From Candidatus Melainabacteria bacterium (GTDB taxonomy: Bacteria > Cyanobacteriota > Vampirovibrionia > Obscuribacterales > Obscuribacteraceae): DNA of 60,606 bases. Each line of letters opens with the position of its first letter. Within the stretch, counting starts at the first letter, position 1. Where the stretch lies: assembly GCA_003153555.1 (NCBI GenBank), contig PLZS01000095.1, positions 1 through 60,606 on the forward strand, given 5' to 3'. The notes beneath the pieces were generated by a model. It searched no databases, had not been told where the DNA came from, and saw nothing but the letters and a program-made list of their open reading frames with translations. Positions 35,723 to 44,589 of this stretch are shown here, piece by piece. Made by a program: the position numbers and the translations under genes.

Positions 35723-37702
35723 TTACGGAGATTGCGGTAAAAATTCCAGGGCTGGATTTTGAGAGAAGAAAGAATTAGGTTTTAGCCGAAATCCACTGCG
35801 ATGGACCGGCATAATTGGCCATTCTTCTGGTCTAGGAGTATGGGTAATGCCCATTGTGTACCATAGAACGATATCCTGATTTTCGATCGAACGATTTGCC
35901 TTAGTCCACTCTGGCAATCCTTCTGACAATTCAGACTGAAAAGGATAGTCGCCAGCCGCATACATTTCCGCTTCTTTATAGGGCGTTGCCCAGATGTTTG
36001 AGTTGATGAAACCAGCTCGCTTGCGCACGTAAGAGTCGCTTGACGAATATGGCACCGAATTTTCTCCAGGCTCAAGCATGTAACCGGTCAGCTGTCCCAA
36101 ATCATTTTTCGCTAGTTCATTGACAATTTTCCATCTCCGCGTTGAGCTCAAATTCAGCAGACGCCGGGCCTCGAGTTCTCGGCGCAACTTCGTGTCGTGC
36201 ATGCAGAATGCGTTTCCAAAAGGATTATCGATTTTCTTTGGCAGCGGCTCTGTGTTCATCTCGATTAGGCTGTTGTTTGGAGCACCATCGACATCCATGT
36301 CCAGTCTGAAGCAAAAGAAATGCTGATGATGAACCGCCTCAATATTTTTCTCTACTGTGTGACCGTGGGGTTCTTGCACAGACTTATCGGAAACACCTTT
36401 GGCCAGCATGATGCCGGTCATCATTGTCTCCATCTCTAGCGATCCGTCTTCATGAAAAATCCAATTGAAGCCGTAGTCATAGTTGCCGAGCGTTGTTATG
36501 TAAGCAAGAACCAAGTCGCGTCCTCTGACTGACAGATTGTGTTTTGTGGGACTGTCATAATGCTTCCAAAGCAGCCCTCCATCTCGCTCATACAGGGCAA
36601 TTGCACGGGGACGTTTGACTGGCACTCCGAATTGATTAGCGATGATTGCATCAAAAAAACGTGTGTTCGGCGGAGCGTCTGTCAGTTCTTCCAGCGCATC
36701 ACAGTTAGCCCCCAGTCCAAACTGACTTACATCGAATGCATCTCGAAAGGACCAGGCTGAACTCGGGTCAGCGTAAGGAACACACGCCTCCGAGCATGAG
36801 GCGCGGTAAAGAATTGGACGTATTGTGCCGTGGTCATCATAAGATACCGTATATAACACCAAGCCTTCTCGTGGATGCATATTGAAGCGAAAGCGCCAAT
36901 TCTTCCAATGCACTTCGTTTCCAATCATAGAAAAATTGGGACTAATTTTTGGCATCGTATGTGGTGGCTTCATGTTCGGAGCGATGCTGACGCTTTTTGG
37001 CGGAGCAATTGGAATCACTCCTGTGTCGGACAGATTAATGACTTCCCTGGTCTTTAAGTCAACATCTGCAACTATGCCTTCAATAGGTCGAAGGAACGCG
37101 TTGCCCATTTGTCCTTGATGATAAAAGATGGCTTTCAGTACGCGATTGCTATTCACTTTTCCTTCTGGCAAATAGGCTGAGTTCCATACGGATATGTACA
37201 CGTCGTTTAAATCTGCAATTCCGCGTTTGCGCATTGCCTCTTGCCAATTTTTGTCCGCGCGAACAACTCTGCGAACTATGGCTGTGTCCTCAGGCACTTG
37301 CGCTGAACCAGGAGCCTCCTTGTAAGAGAGGAGTTTCTTGTTAACCAGATCGACGTGTGCCTCAAAAGTTTTATTCGAGGCTGCCTCATAAATAACCGCG
37401 AAGGATTGTCTGGCAATCGGCTCCCCACTCTTGAACTTCAAAACGGTGCTTTTGGGAGGCTCTGAAAGCGATATTGTGGCGAAGCGAGTTAAGTTGGTTA
37501 ATTTGCCACTTTGCTTAAGCACCCGTGTTGTTATGTTGATTTCTTGTTCTGTTAAAGGATCAAGTGGATGCGTAACGATTTTTGGTTCTTCCGCCGGACT
37601 GATCGGTTCGGATGTTTCACTGGACGAGCAGGATGAAAGAACCACTGAGGTACAGCAACAGATGAACAAGCTAAGTGTCACGGACCATAACAAGTAGTGC
37701 AT
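35723..37702 (-). CDS. Copper amine oxidase, predicted lipoprotein
   Basis: Oxidises primary amines to aldehydes with H2O2 and NH3, using copper and topaquinone. Motifs: DAFDVSQFGLGANCDAL (catalytic Asp), TLGNYDYGFNW with the Tyr (about 408) that becomes topaquinone, HHQHFFCFRLDMDVDG with copper His ligands, and MPVHRSGFRLKPNSFF at the C terminus. ATG 37702 starts a lipoprotein signal (MHYLLWSVTLSLF, lipobox VLSSC), giving 659 residues. The frame stays open 189 nt further upstream (to 37891), but that part contains two copies of the hairpin repeat and would hide the signal peptide. No strong ribosome site precedes 37702, so the start is likely but not certain. Confidence 0.88.
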   Translation of the reverse strand: MHYLLWSVTLSLFICCCTSVVLSSCSSSETSEPISPAEEPKIVTHPLDPLTEQEINITTRVLKQSGKLTNLTRFATISLSEPPKSTVLKFKSGEPIARQSFAVIYEAASNKTFEAHVDLVNKKLLSYKEAPGSAQVPEDTAIVRRVVRADKNWQEAMRKRGIADLNDVYISVWNSAYLPEGKVNSNRVLKAIFYHQGQMGNAFLRPIEGIVADVDLKTREVINLSDTGVIPIAPPKSVSIAPNMKPPHTMPKISPNFSMIGNEVHWKNWRFRFNMHPREGLVLYTVSYDDHGTIRPILYRASCSEACVPYADPSSAWSFRDAFDVSQFGLGANCDALEELTDAPPNTRFFDAIIANQFGVPVKRPRAIALYERDGGLLWKHYDSPTKHNLSVRGRDLVLAYITTLGNYDYGFNWIFHEDGSLEMETMMTGIMLAKGVSDKSVQEPHGHTVEKNIEAVHHQHFFCFRLDMDVDGAPNNSLIEMNTEPLPKKIDNPFGNAFCMHDTKLRRELEARRLLNLSSTRRWKIVNELAKNDLGQLTGYMLEPGENSVPYSSSDSYVRKRAGFINSNIWATPYKEAEMYAAGDYPFQSELSEGLPEWTKANRSIENQDIVLWYTMGITHTPRPEEWPIMPVHRSGFRLKPNSFFSQNPALEFLPQSP

Positions 37703-37712
37703 CCGCCCGAAA

Positions 37713-37766
37713 ATGGAGCGCGGAATTTCAATCGCCCCGAAAATGGAGCGCGGATTTTCAATCCGC
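37713..37766 (-). repeat. two tandem copies of the hairpin repeat
   Basis: Units 30 nt apart (37716 and 37746). The right unit has GCGGATT-TTC-AATCCGC (37750-37766), a perfect 7-bp stem identical to the copy at 50749; the left one has a broken stem. Both carry ATGGAGC, the reversed GCTCCAT tag. They lie directly upstream of the amine oxidase start. Confidence 0.85.
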
Positions 37767-37944
37767 CCCGAGCCGCTCGTTGTCGAGCGCCTCACCATCA
37801 ACTTTCGCAATTCATCTTTGATAACAGTTGTCAAAAGCATCTCATCGGCAGCGGAATCTTGAACAACTCCGTTTACGAAAGAATAGCGCATATTTTGCCG
37901 ACCTTCGCGCGCCTATCTAGGCCTGCAGTCCGACATGTTTTACC

Positions 37945-38628
37945 TTAGCCGCGCGGCACTCCATATAAATCATCTGAGATTTCTTGGTCCCGGCCCAACC
38001 CAGAGCGAACCACTCGCACACGAAGGTGGTCGCGATCATTCCTTTGTTGATAGGTGCGGACTGTACATTTGTGAATATCCGCTCTGGTTCCTAGCATTTG
38101 CACCTTCAAATCTGACCCATCTGGAAAAGCATGGAATTGGATCGGAGAATTTGTTTTGTTTACGAATGTCAGGTCCGACTGTCCATACCAAACGGTCGCA
38201 TCCAACCCCGGCGCTATGGTTTTCACTGTACGCAGGTGAGGAGTGCGGTTTTCGATTGCCATGCCTGATTCAAGCGCCAATTGATAAGTGCAAGAGGATA
38301 AGAGGCAGATGCCACCACCGGTAGTTGAGGGCGAATTCGGACCGACATAAGAAGGTGCTCCTAGATAGCCTCTTCGCTCGGTGCGTGGACCAATTAACTT
38401 ATTGAACGAGAATTGCTCGCCAGGCTTGATTGTGGCTCCATCAAGAAATTTCGCGGCGAGAGTAATGTTCATTCGTTGGGCCTTACTCAGCTCACCGATA
38501 GACACAGTCTTACTGGCCACTATATCCGCAAACGGACGGGTGATCCAATAAATCCCGAACGCGACAAACAACAACCCAAGCGTCAATGCGTAGGATTTCC
38601 AATCTGATTTTAAATCTGAGATGTTCAT
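37945..38628 (-). CDS. VanW-family protein
   Basis: 227 residues with an N-terminal membrane helix (SYALTLGLLFVAFGIYWI). The VanW core is clear: NITLAAKFLDGATIKPGEQFSFNKLIGPRTERRGY, then TTGGGICLLSSCTYQLALESG and the later beta segment WYGQSDLTFVNKTNSPIQFHAF. VanW proteins occur with vancomycin-type or cell-envelope genes, and their biochemistry is unknown. The start ATG lies just downstream of a hairpin repeat (38640-38661). It is near the envelope genes for A2M and PBP, which suggests a surface role. Confidence 0.85.
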   Translation of the reverse strand: MNISDLKSDWKSYALTLGLLFVAFGIYWITRPFADIVASKTVSIGELSKAQRMNITLAAKFLDGATIKPGEQFSFNKLIGPRTERRGYLGAPSYVGPNSPSTTGGGICLLSSCTYQLALESGMAIENRTPHLRTVKTIAPGLDATVWYGQSDLTFVNKTNSPIQFHAFPDGSDLKVQMLGTRADIHKCTVRTYQQRNDRDHLRVRVVRSGLGRDQEISDDLYGVPRG

Positions 38629-38639
38629 TGTTTCTCGCA

Positions 38640-38661
38640 GGAGCGCGGCTATTTTAGCCGC
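38640..38661 (-). repeat. GCGCTCC-tagged hairpin repeat
   Basis: GCGGCTA-TTT-TAGCCGC (38645-38661) preceded by GGAGC, the reversed tag. It lies in the 5' region of the VanW gene. Confidence 0.85.
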
Positions 38662-38721
38662 CCATAATCACAAGGTGCATTCGTTAGTGATACTCAATAA
38701 TAACTATTTCGAATTCTCGGG

Positions 38722-38744
38722 GCGGGTTAAAAACCCGCGCTCCA
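38722..38744 (+). repeat. GCGCTCC-tagged hairpin repeat
   Basis: GCGGGTT-AAA-AACCCGC (38722-38738) followed by GCTCCATTTTC. It lies 19 nt downstream of the A2M stop on the other side; the T-rich tail may also serve as a terminator. Confidence 0.85.
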
Positions 38745-38762
38745 TTTTCTTTCCTTTCCTTG

Positions 38763-41700
38763 CTATTCGTTGATGTGCAACGCGTCGAGGGCTGAGTAGC
38801 CGCGGACTGCGTTTGTGTACATGCCCTCAAGACTGACTGGATTGACCTGTATGTTGCCTGGCAGCTCCAGGCGGATCATTGTGTGGAATTCAGATTTCCC
38901 TTGCGGAAGGCTGGTTCCGAAGTAAACAATGCGGTCATCGAGAATGTCTTGATGTTGCCACCAGGCGGGGGACCAATCTCCTGCGATTCCGGCCTTATCT
39001 GAATCAGATTCGCTGGTGTCTGTGTTGCCTTCGCGATCGTCGCTTTCAACTACCTCGGCTCCGCTTGGCAGCTCGGCTTGGACCATGATGTAGGGAAGCC
39101 GCGTTGGTGATTCGACGATAACTTTCATCATTACCGTCTCACCAGCCTTGATGTTTCCGTCAGTAATTTGTTGCGTTTTGAAATGCACGGAGCCATCACT
39201 AGTGGTAGCACCGGGTACAAGCCGGAAGAACTTGCGAGTGATTCTTAGTCCTTGGGGCAGTCCTTTATCAGCGACTTGATCGTTGGCCTTAAGTTTACGG
39301 AAGTAGGTGATCAGGCTGTTGTAATACAGCCTTCCTGGACCGTCTTTTGCTATAGACAACGTGCCTCGAGTTTCAGGAATTGGTACGTTGATTGTTTTCT
39401 GACTGGCATACAAATTGTCTTCGTTCGAGATGAAATCCGTCAGAGATTTTTGATCGAATGTCACACGTGTTGTGAAATTCCCTTTGCCAAGTAAGGCTCG
39501 TGATTGCAACTCATCTTGCATCAAGACAAGAAATACTTCGGCTGTTGTTTTTGTATTGTCCCAGCCGTCCTTGCCGCGTTGGAGCAGGATCCAGCGTTTG
39601 ATTGATTCAATTCGGTCTAGATTGTTTGGTTCCATGGCCAGCACCGCTTTCAAGCCAAGCGCCGTGGATTCAACGCTTGTGAAGCGGTAAGTGTAGTCTT
39701 CATCGCTCTTTAGACCAAGCTTTTTGTACAAGGCATGGTTGTGTTCCCAGTTGCAGAATTCTGCTGAGGTATTGGCCATCTTCATCAGGCGGTCGTAAAA
39801 CAGCTTCGCAGTTACATCGTCCTTGGAGTTATGGAATGCCAGGGTGAGATAAGCGATAGCCTCCGGCGTAGAGTGGTTGATTTCGCTAAGAACATACGCT
39901 TTGGTGGTTAGTGGAATCGGTTCTTTCCAGAAACTCAAGGTGTAAAGCATGCGGGCAAAATCGACCTTTGTCTCGCGCGCCCACCAATCATCTTTCAGAA
40001 GTTTTGGATCAGCTAACTGTTTTGCCAGTGCGACGGAATTTAGCTTGAGCCATTTTCTGCCTCCAGTGATCATCTCATCACCTGGGTTATAGCCAACTTC
40101 CTTCAGCATCCGCATGCCATCGATCACTAACGCTGTCAGGTACGTGTTGCTGGCGTCGCTTTGCCACCAACCCCAGCCGCCATCATTGTGATGATAGTCA
40201 CGAAGTTTCTGCATTGATTGCTCATAAGCCACGTTGAATCGAGCATTGTCCTCCTTGCTGATTGGTTGATGCAGTTTGATCTGCAGTTGCTTTGCCACAA
40301 TAGATGGCACCAACTTGCTCATGGTTTGTTCAGTGCATCCATATGGATAGTCAATCAGAGCTCCGAAATTCCCCAGTACAGGACCAATCGAGGAGCTGGC
40401 TAGACTGAGTTCGTACTTTGCAGTTGACCGCTCTGCGTCAGAACTCAAACCAACTGGAATGTTGATCGTCTTGCTCTGATCAGTAATTACGCCCGACTTT
40501 GATGAGAACGTGAGGATGCCGAGCGGTCTAATCGGCAACTTTGTTTCCATTGCATCGCTTGCTGCTTGCCCGATTGCTTTGCATTGCAGCACTCCCGTTC
40601 CTGATCCAGATATGAGCACTGGCCAGCTAAAGCGTGCAGCCTTTTGCGGAGCGATTTCAAGTTTCTGATTGAGCGGCAGATTGGTTCTGAATTGAGTGGA
40701 CATGGACATTGTCAGATTGACGTTTTGAGTCTTATCCGAGTAGTTGTGCACTACCGCACTGACTTGACCTTCGTCTCCTTGGCTAAAGAAGCGCGGCAAT
40801 GCCAGGCGCAGAATTAGATCTTGAGTGGAAATTACCTTCTGTGTTTCTGAACCGACACAGGTCTTCATATCGATACCGCGCACAGTGGCACGCCATGTCG
40901 TGAGATTGTCCGGCAGTTTGACGCTAGCGACCGCGATACCCTTATCGTTGGTCGTTATATCTGGAATCCACGCCGCTGTATCCTTGAAGTCCTTGCGCAT
41001 TTTAGGTTCTGCTTTGTCCGGACCACCAGAGTATTCTTCGGGGAACGAGCAAGTAGTCGTGACCTCGTTTTCACGGCGAACATAGAAGAATTTTCTGATG
41101 TCACCTGCATTCTCGGCGCGGATCGCGTAGATACTTTCATCGACTACGCCTAAAGATAGATCCGTGTTAGCGGCTGGACTATCGTCGTTGTGTTTGGCGC
41201 TAATCGTGTATTTGACTGTGTCGCCTGGCTTGTATTTTTCCTTGTCGCTGGCGATTGCAATTTTGAGGAAATTGTTTTCAGGTGATACTTGAATCAATTT
41301 TTCCTGGGTGTAGAACTTATGGTGCTTGTCCACAATGGTGGCTGAGATGAATACGTTTGGAGCATATTCTTCCTTAATAGGAACCTCAATCAGCTTAGCG
41401 GTGGCATCCATTTTTACAGCTTTGAAGTTGTAAATGCGTGGACCTTCCGTAGAGATGATCGCTTCTACTCCCTCGTTACCTTGCACAGGCGCAGTGATCA
41501 TAATTTTGGCGACGTCACCGACCTTGTAGACTTCTTTATCCATCTTGATCGACAGCACTTCGCTTTCGGCTTCCTCACCGTAACGAACATAAGGGTAGTT
41601 GTAATTGGAAATCCACATGCTGCTGCTGTCAAAGATAAAGTGACCGCCTGCGTCTGTTGCTTCCGCGGAGATATAGAAGGTATCTGAAGGCCACTGGTCT

Positions 41701-43769
41701 TTTGTGGACAGTACGGCTGTAGCCTTGCCTTTGGCATCGGTGGTCACTTTTTGATCCGCCATGAACTCACGCTCGCGATATTCATGTTTTGCTTGGTCCC
41801 AAGGCCATCTGGCAATTTTGACGGTTACTTCTTTGTTCGCGACTGGTTTGCCGTCGTAGTCCACCGCTTCAACTGCAACAGGTACGGACTCTCCCACCTT
41901 TGCCACATATGATTGAGGATGCACAAATAGTGTGAAATCGCCGGCAGTGGCAAGCAGGCTGCCGCTACCAGTGACAGTTAATCGGCTGATATCGGTTACT
42001 TCGACTTGAACGTTGTAGTTTTTATCAACGTAACTTGAATCATACGGTTTGGCTGGATCGATTTTTTCAGCTACGGTGTCGACGTCAACTATCGCTTCGC
42101 CATTTGCGTCAAGCTGCACATAACCATCTTTGAGGAAGTCACCGCCATAACTACCACTGTTGGAATTCGAACCTTCCCAATCGTCAAAGAAGCTGAAGTA
42201 AGCGGGTCTCTTCATTAAGGCATAGCGACCGCCCCAGTTTGAGGAGTTGTATATTGAGTATTTGACACGCGCGTTCGCCACAGCTCCGCCGAAATAATAG
42301 GTGGCGTGAACTTTCATTTTGCCTTTCTGACCCGCCACTATGCGTGGTGTTATGGGTGTAACCTCAACCTGGTATTCAGGTTTGCGATATTGCGCTATTT
42401 CAAAGTATTCATAGGCAGTCGAGCCATCTGGATAGGTGAGATTAATGCTGTAACCGCCAGTCTTTCCGTCGGCTGGGATTTGCACAAGTCCATGGAAACT
42501 GCCGTGAGCATTTGTTGTTAAATCGCCTGTCGACAAGCTGTTGCCGTCAGGATCTTTTACTTCCATAGTGAGGGTTATGTTTGCACCAGGATTTTTATAT
42601 CCATTGATTGTTTTTTCGCGTGACAGACCCTTGAAGTAAACGATTTGTCCCAATCTATATACTGGTCTGTCTGTGTAGCAGTAAGTTTTGTACTTGTCTG
42701 ATTCGCTTGTGTAAAAGCTGACGTCGCCATAAGCTCGATTTGGACCGCTCATGCCAATCACGTCCAAGGTTGAACTTCCAGTTTGGACTTGTTCCGCTGG
42801 GGTGAATGGTATGCGCACGAAGCCATCCAGCCCGGTTTTGCCTACCTTTGGTGTAGTTAGATCGAAACCGCATTTGATCGTTGCGCCTGCCACTGGTTTC
42901 AGTGTATTCAAATCAATTGCTCGAACCAGTGTTTCATTAGGAGCTTTCTTAACGATAAGACCGAGGTCGGTTACGGTGAACCAGCTGTAATCAGCTGCCG
43001 GTGGAGCTCCGTTTGTAGATACTCCGGTTGCTTCAATGACGTAGTCTCCTTGAGCAAGAGGCTGATCGCATTTGAATTGAGCGTTTGATGCATCATCCGA
43101 ATCACTGATCAATTGACGTGTGAACTGCACCACGCCTTTATCGTTAGCAAATGGATTTTGGGGGTTCTTGTGGTCGCTAACGATTAAGTGAAAATCTGTT
43201 CCCAACTGAAAGAAACTGCTGGTTTTTGTCAGCGTGATAATGTCTTTTTTGAATAGCTTGAGATGTGCTTCGCGCACTCCCGTTCCACTCACCCAAAAGC
43301 TCGGCTTATCTTTGGATGTGAAGACGCGGACGTTTGCGCCCACCGAAATGCTCGGTTGAATCAACGCCATCTTTACTGGATTGGGCAAGTCGGTAACTAC
43401 GGCTTCGCCGACAAAAAGATTCTCCACATACTCGTTGCCAAAGCCAGGTGCTCGAACTTTAAGGTGATACTCGCCGACAGGCAGTTGATCGATTTTGAAA
43501 GTACCGTCTGGTTTGACCCAAACGCCACGTTCGTCAGAGTTGGTGCCTCTCGGTCCAATCGCGATTGCATACGCTTTGTGTTTGCTTAGGTCGTAGGAAT
43601 ATAATCCGAATTTTTCTTGCTGCAAGGCGATTGTCCCGGCAAGAGAACCTGTGGGTTTATCGAGATAAACTGCCGCACCCAGCAGCATCAAAACCTGCAG
43701 GATAATAAACTGCCAAGAGATCAGGACATTGCCTTTCGACGAACGCGGCGCACTATCATTTAAATACAT
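38763..43769 (-). CDS. Alpha-2-macroglobulin family protein with thioester
   Basis: 1668-residue bacterial alpha-2-macroglobulin, a periplasmic or membrane-anchored protease trap. An N-terminal membrane helix (FIILQVLMLLGAAVYL) precedes macroglobulin-type beta domains, including repeated carbohydrate- or MG2-like segments (for example DRPVYRLGQIVYFKG). The A2M domain is at about 930-1020 (WIPDITTNDKG, LPDNLTTWRATVRG). The thioester motif YPYGCTEQT has Cys about 1145 and Gln about 1148, so the covalent trap should form. AGGA lies 8 nt before ATG 43769, inside the upstream gene, and the genes overlap by 14 nt. In other bacteria A2M sits with a PBP1C gene; here a different transpeptidase gene lies divergently beyond the AMMECR1-like gene. 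Confidence 0.93.
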   Translation of the reverse strand: MYLNDSAPRSSKGNVLISWQFIILQVLMLLGAAVYLDKPTGSLAGTIALQQEKFGLYSYDLSKHKAYAIAIGPRGTNSDERGVWVKPDGTFKIDQLPVGEYHLKVRAPGFGNEYVENLFVGEAVVTDLPNPVKMALIQPSISVGANVRVFTSKDKPSFWVSGTGVREAHLKLFKKDIITLTKTSSFFQLGTDFHLIVSDHKNPQNPFANDKGVVQFTRQLISDSDDASNAQFKCDQPLAQGDYVIEATGVSTNGAPPAADYSWFTVTDLGLIVKKAPNETLVRAIDLNTLKPVAGATIKCGFDLTTPKVGKTGLDGFVRIPFTPAEQVQTGSSTLDVIGMSGPNRAYGDVSFYTSESDKYKTYCYTDRPVYRLGQIVYFKGLSREKTINGYKNPGANITLTMEVKDPDGNSLSTGDLTTNAHGSFHGLVQIPADGKTGGYSINLTYPDGSTAYEYFEIAQYRKPEYQVEVTPITPRIVAGQKGKMKVHATYYFGGAVANARVKYSIYNSSNWGGRYALMKRPAYFSFFDDWEGSNSNSGSYGGDFLKDGYVQLDANGEAIVDVDTVAEKIDPAKPYDSSYVDKNYNVQVEVTDISRLTVTGSGSLLATAGDFTLFVHPQSYVAKVGESVPVAVEAVDYDGKPVANKEVTVKIARWPWDQAKHEYREREFMADQKVTTDAKGKATAVLSTKDQWPSDTFYISAEATDAGGHFIFDSSSMWISNYNYPYVRYGEEAESEVLSIKMDKEVYKVGDVAKIMITAPVQGNEGVEAIISTEGPRIYNFKAVKMDATAKLIEVPIKEEYAPNVFISATIVDKHHKFYTQEKLIQVSPENNFLKIAIASDKEKYKPGDTVKYTISAKHNDDSPAANTDLSLGVVDESIYAIRAENAGDIRKFFYVRRENEVTTTCSFPEEYSGGPDKAEPKMRKDFKDTAAWIPDITTNDKGIAVASVKLPDNLTTWRATVRGIDMKTCVGSETQKVISTQDLILRLALPRFFSQGDEGQVSAVVHNYSDKTQNVNLTMSMSTQFRTNLPLNQKLEIAPQKAARFSWPVLISGSGTGVLQCKAIGQAASDAMETKLPIRPLGILTFSSKSGVITDQSKTINIPVGLSSDAERSTAKYELSLASSSIGPVLGNFGALIDYPYGCTEQTMSKLVPSIVAKQLQIKLHQPISKEDNARFNVAYEQSMQKLRDYHHNDGGWGWWQSDASNTYLTALVIDGMRMLKEVGYNPGDEMITGGRKWLKLNSVALAKQLADPKLLKDDWWARETKVDFARMLYTLSFWKEPIPLTTKAYVLSEINHSTPEAIAYLTLAFHNSKDDVTAKLFYDRLMKMANTSAEFCNWEHNHALYKKLGLKSDEDYTYRFTSVESTALGLKAVLAMEPNNLDRIESIKRWILLQRGKDGWDNTKTTAEVFLVLMQDELQSRALLGKGNFTTRVTFDQKSLTDFISNEDNLYASQKTINVPIPETRGTLSIAKDGPGRLYYNSLITYFRKLKANDQVADKGLPQGLRITRKFFRLVPGATTSDGSVHFKTQQITDGNIKAGETVMMKVIVESPTRLPYIMVQAELPSGAEVVESDDREGNTDTSESDSDKAGIAGDWSPAWWQHQDILDDRIVYFGTSLPQGKSEFHTMIRLELPGNIQVNPVSLEGMYTNAVRGYSALDALHINE

Positions 43770-44373
43770 CTGCTTTGATCCTGTAAATCTGGCATGGTTG
43801 ATTTGACGCGATTCCGGCTTTTACTTTGCACATCATTAGTTGGTAGTGTGCATCTATTGCTTCGCCCGGCAAAATCACGGCTGTTTTTCTTGCTGAGCGA
43901 ACCATCAATCCATACATCAATGGATTTTGATCACGCATCGAACTAATGGGTTCCACACTTCGGATAACTGTAACTTGTGGCTTGAGCAAGTTCCATTCAT
44001 TTGATCTGATTTTTTTGTAGCGATATTCCTTCGAAAGAGCTGCCTCAGTTGTATATACGACACCAACAACAAGATTAGGATATTGTGGAGAAATTGATCC
44101 CCAGCAGGCCCTCGTCTTTCCTTTTCGACTGAGAGTGACGAAAAGTCCCGCTGGCTTTTTGAATTTGACCGGCACAGCAAACGATTGCGCTAGCTCGTCG
44201 AAATTCTTGAATTGATTCGATTCGCCGAAATGCAACGCCATAGTCTGGCGCACAACTTCAGGCAGCGAATCGACAGGTTGAAGTTTTGCCGGGGTTTCTG
44301 TCAATGCTAAAGCTGATTGGCAGCTGCAAGCTGCGATCAAAACAATCCTGAGAAGCACAGCAAAAAAATGCAC
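43756..44373 (-). CDS. Secreted AMMECR1-like domain protein
   Basis: A signal peptide (HFFAVLLRIVLIAACSCQSALA) and then an AMMECR1-like domain: GLFVTLSRKGKTRACWGSISPQYPNLV, WNLLKPQVTVIRSVEPIS and YGLMVRSARKTAVILPGEA match the order seen in that family (FVTLKK, RGCIGS, ELEIEVSVL and GLIVR-LLP). The Cys in RACWGS sits where the family has its conserved Cys. The frame can open at TTG 44418, but GGGAG lies 6 nt before GTG 44373 and gives a normal signal peptide, so I chose that. It overlaps the A2M start by 14 nt and is thus probably co-translated with it. An exported AMMECR1 protein is unusual; its role is unknown. Confidence 0.72.
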   Translation of the reverse strand: MHFFAVLLRIVLIAACSCQSALALTETPAKLQPVDSLPEVVRQTMALHFGESNQFKNFDELAQSFAVPVKFKKPAGLFVTLSRKGKTRACWGSISPQYPNLVVGVVYTTEAALSKEYRYKKIRSNEWNLLKPQVTVIRSVEPISSMRDQNPLMYGLMVRSARKTAVILPGEAIDAHYQLMMCKVKAGIASNQPCQIYRIKADVFK

Positions 44374-44589
44374 GTCAAGCTCCCAACAATTTCTGAAGAA
44401 CTGTGTTTCCCTTTGCAACTATTATGGAGTCCAACGATTAAACTGGTGGGATAAGGGTGTTGCAATCCTGTCAAATGACTGTGAAGGGCTTGTTAAACCG
44501 GGCAGCTTGCGGAGTTTGCAGCTTTTAAGCATCGCTCCCCTCAGGGAACAATAGTCTATCCTCAGATATTCAAGCCTTGGAAGGCGTAG
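44374..44589. promoter_or_regulatory. divergent promoter region of AMMECR1/A2M and PBP genes
   Basis: 216 nt between divergent starts. GATATT near 44565 resembles a -10 box for the plus-strand gene, but no convincing -35 accompanies it. I see no operator. Confidence 0.3.

Noticed and set aside
37703..37891. Upstream extension of the amine oxidase
   Set aside because: It covers two repeat copies and pushes the lipoprotein signal inside the chain, so the shorter start was preferred.
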